Below are positions 61,981 through 64,000 of a DNA stretch of 64,000 nucleotides, one piece after another. Position 1 is the first letter of the stretch, and each line of letters opens with the position of its first letter. The notes under the pieces are model-generated. The model worked only from the letters and a program-made list of their open reading frames with translations, was not told the DNA's origin and searched no databases. The DNA is from Pomphorhynchus laevis (taxonomy: Eukaryota; Acanthocephala; Palaeacanthocephala; Echinorhynchida; Pomphorhynchidae). The DNA is taken from NCBI GenBank assembly GCA_012934845.2, contig WNNJ02000087.1:62001-126000 (forward strand). The letters are read 5' to 3'. Made by a program: the position numbers and the translations under genes.

Positions 61981-62043
61981 ATAATGCCGTTCCACAACGG
62001 CATTATTACTACCCGAGGTGTGTGCGGATCACACACCTCGGGT
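61981..62043. repeat. Two tandem perfect hairpins, GC-rich
   Basis: ATAATGCCGTT/AACGGCATTAT (61,981-62,006, loop CCAC), then ACCCGAGGTGTGTG/CACACACCTCGGGT (62,011-62,043, loop CGGAT). These stems are strikingly GC-rich for the surroundings. Confidence 0.93.
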
Positions 62044-62129
62044 AGGTTTCTAATATATCGGTAGAATACGATCCCCTACAAAAAATAATACACAGAAATT
62101 TATATCTACACCACTGGAGCAACCATCCT

Positions 62130-62757
62130 GTTGACTGCTCCGTCTGTAATTATAATGAGGAATTGAAATTAATATGAATCCATTATATTAGAAACGTAGA
62201 AACTGAATGCGATTGCAAAAGTCCTGATTTTGATTAAATAAATGAACATATATGCTCTCACAATCTAGTATTAATTGAAAACAATGAATTAAGGAACATG
62301 ATATTAAAACGGTATAAATATAGATTAATTTGTTTAATTAATAATAATTTATTTTTAATTTCTACAGCAAATAGTTCCCGCAAATAGGCAACAGTAAAAA
62401 TAAAATTTACAATTTGTTATATAATGATTTTAATTCTTACTTCGGTAAGATGATTAATAGCAAAACTTTAAATACATCTAAGATTAGAATTTGGAAAGAT
62501 TATATATTTGGTAACACACAAAAGAAATAAATTTTCAAAACATAAATACATACGATTTTAGTACGCTTAATACAAATCTAGATTTAGTAGATATTAAAGA
62601 AGCGTTAGTAAAATTAATTAATCTTATATTCGGAAAAAGATATACATATATATGTTATAATAACTATAACGCATATCTAACAAAAATTAAACCATCAAGT
62701 AAATATAAATATATGTATAAAATTGAATTAATAGAATCCTTAATTATTTTGATAAAA
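62130..62757 (+). pseudogene. Penelope-like RT fragment with internal deletion and a small insertion
   Basis: CNYNEELKLI-type start, ETECDCKSPDFD and INEHICSHNLVLIENNELRN, then after a deletion NTYDFSTLNTNLDLVDIKEA, FGKRYTYICYNNYNAYLTKI and KYKYMYKIELIESLIILI. About 92% identical to the 60-kb copy. It is interrupted at 62,330-62,386. Confidence 0.68.
62330..62386 (-). repeat. RLE-RT 3' tip inserted in a Penelope copy
   Basis: On minus: GCCTATTTGCGGGAACTA followed by an A/T-rich tail. It splits Penelope sequence that is continuous in the copy at 59,580. Only ~55 bp are inserted, that is, the 3' stem-loop region and tail. Confidence 0.6.
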
Positions 62758-63320
62758 TGATGCAATGGCAGTATCTAATATACTTCTAAATAAACTATTC
62801 TTTAGATTATTACATTTTGCTGTGGTTCAGAAATGTTGTTTTAGAAAATCATTACATTGAAAGCTTAATATACTGGACTTTCTAGCTGTACTGGATGGTT
62901 AGCCTAGTCTGTATTACTTATACACATCCATCGAGAATATAAAGTGTAAATTGTGTTTAAAATGAAACTACAACGGTGCACATCTTTCTGATGAGTCGAT
63001 TTGTACTATTGCACGGCAGTAGCGGATGAAACAATACCAATATGTCAGGCTAAAATATTTCGTGTTAGGAGTCAAGGTGTATGAAATTGTAAGTAATGAA
63101 GGAATGATATCGTATCTAGTTTCTGCTGCGAAATCACCTTGTGTGATCTAGCAAAATTGAAAAATAAACGAATCCATCAAAAGATTACGAGCACCGATTC
63201 TATGATCTCCATAACATCAGTGTTAAATATAAAGAAAGAATGCTTTGAATGCATCTTTGAAAATGCGGTTTAAGAAATTCACTACATTAAAGACTTCATA
63301 TCCTGAAGAATTTTTAGCTG

Positions 63321-63392
63321 TACTGGATGATTAGTCTAGTCGTTAAGGCGTATACCAACAGATCGAAAGAACCAGGTTCGAATCTCATAGTA
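63321..63392 (+). ncRNA. tRNA-like SINE head, copy in unit 2
   Basis: TTAGTCTAGTCGTTAAGG fits a pol III A box and GGTTCGAATCT (63,375-63,385) is a near-perfect B box 33 bp downstream. The anticodon arm does not pair, so it is not a working tRNA gene. Confidence 0.65.
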
Positions 63393-63886
63393 TAAATAGT
63401 GTTCCAAAGGAAACTGTAGCGGTACACATCCTTCTTATGACTTCAGGTGTACCATTTAACGACAGTAGTAGGGGAAACAAAACCAATATGTCAGGCTAAA
63501 ATTTGGCATGATGAGAGTCCATGAGTATAGAGTTGAAAATAATGAAGGAATACTACCGTAGCTGGTTTCCACCATGCAATGGTACACCCGTAGCACGGCT
63601 GTAGCCTTCAGTAGACTCACAGCACGGAATAAACTTTTATTACATGAAAGGTTTCACATTATTGAAATTGTGATCAAGAATAGGTAATTTATGTAATGGT
63701 GTATGAAATTATAAGTAATAAAGGAATAAATGAACGAATCCATCTAAGGATCATCAGCACCGATTCTATAATCTCCATCACATCAGTGTTAAATATAAAG
63801 AAATAATGCTTTGAATGCATCTTTGAAAATGCGGTTTAAGAAATTCATTACATTAAAGACTTCATATCCTGAAGAATTTTTAGCTG

Positions 63887-63958
63887 TACTGGATGATTAG
63901 TCTAGTCGTTAAGGCGTATACCAACAGATCGAAAGAACCAGGTTCGAATCTCATAGTA
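63887..63958 (+). ncRNA. tRNA-like SINE head, copy in unit 3
   Basis: Identical to 63,321-63,392, offset 566 bp. A and B boxes are both intact. Confidence 0.65.
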
Positions 63959-64000
63959 TAAATAGTGTTCCAAAGGAAACTGTAGCGGTACACATCCTTC

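Larger units (their letters stand above)
62860..64000 (+). repeat. Tandem array of ~566-bp units with tRNA-like head (SINE-derived satellite), runs off right edge
   Basis: Unit 2 begins near 63,191 (GCACCGATTCTATG) and unit 3 near 63,757 (GCACCGATTCTATA): offset exactly 566 bp, >95% identical up to the window end. A diverged, shorter unit (~430 bp) starts near 62,820, with CTAGCTGTACTGGATGGTTA at 62,882. AATATGTCAGGCTAAAAT and GGTACACATCCTTC recur in each. No coding frame is present. Confidence 0.85.

Noticed and set aside
61981-62043. Bacterial rho-independent terminators or contamination
   Set aside because: No T-run follows the stems, the neighbours are eukaryotic elements, and similar hairpin pairs occur elsewhere in the window.
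63321-63392. Functional tRNA gene
   Set aside because: A and B boxes are good, but the anticodon arm and T stem do not pair and the sequence sits in a tandem repeat; SINE head preferred.

Overview
This window is an AT-rich piece of a eukaryotic, most likely invertebrate animal, nuclear genome. Two host genes are recognisable. Both are nuclear genes for mitochondrial respiratory-chain proteins, both lie on the + strand, and both have canonical GT-AG introns: UQCRH (complex III hinge protein, 49,909-50,214, introns of 44 and 46 bp) and the ATP synthase delta subunit ATP5F1D (52,181-54,804, one 52-bp intron and two ~1-kb introns swollen by transposable elements). The tiny introns point to a compact gene style. 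I cannot name the phylum.

Almost everything else is dead or dying retroelements, often nested. At least four LINE families are present. Family A (1-4.1 kb on -, 20.2-25.9 kb on +) and family C (9.0-10.7, 12.9-17.0 and 32.9-34.8 kb) have an ORF1 with a common C-terminal domain and an endonuclease-RT ORF2. Family B (4.4-8.5, 11.1-12.5, 28.0-30.2, 30.5-30.9, 41.2-43.5, 48.3-49.4 kb) ends in a conserved 3' stem-loop. Family D (37.5-38.7 and 56.8-57.8 kb) is seen as RT and 3' UTR only. Penelope-like RT copies occupy 53.7-54.4, 58.5-58.9, 59.3-61.1 and 62.1-62.8 kb. Two fossil Ty3/Gypsy-type LTR elements lie at 30.9-32.9 kb (+) and 43.5-47.4 kb (-).

The most interesting component is a family of RT elements, here called RLE-RT, with at least seven fragments (10.9-12.9, 17.1-18.2, 35.4-37.0, 37.1-37.5, 38.7-39.8, 39.8-40.4, 40.5-41.2 kb). 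The RT has a DADNAFN motif. It is followed by a Cys/His finger, a domain with R-H-[ND] then ARLDI...DVCVFN signatures that I read as a restriction-like nuclease, and a basic C-terminal tail. Fragments on both strands are followed, in element orientation, by a shared 3' motif around CATTTGCGGG that can form a hairpin. Orphan copies of this 3' tip also occur. A second, distantly similar RT element (50.4-51.9 kb) sits between the two host genes.

The 49-62 kb AT-rich part is also rich in perfect or near-perfect hairpins, often in tandem with unrelated stem sequences, and in a ~330-bp structured repeat (repeat X, four copies). One X copy ends directly at a splice acceptor of ATP5F1D. The window ends in a tandem array of ~566-bp units carrying a tRNA-like (SINE) head that runs off the right edge.
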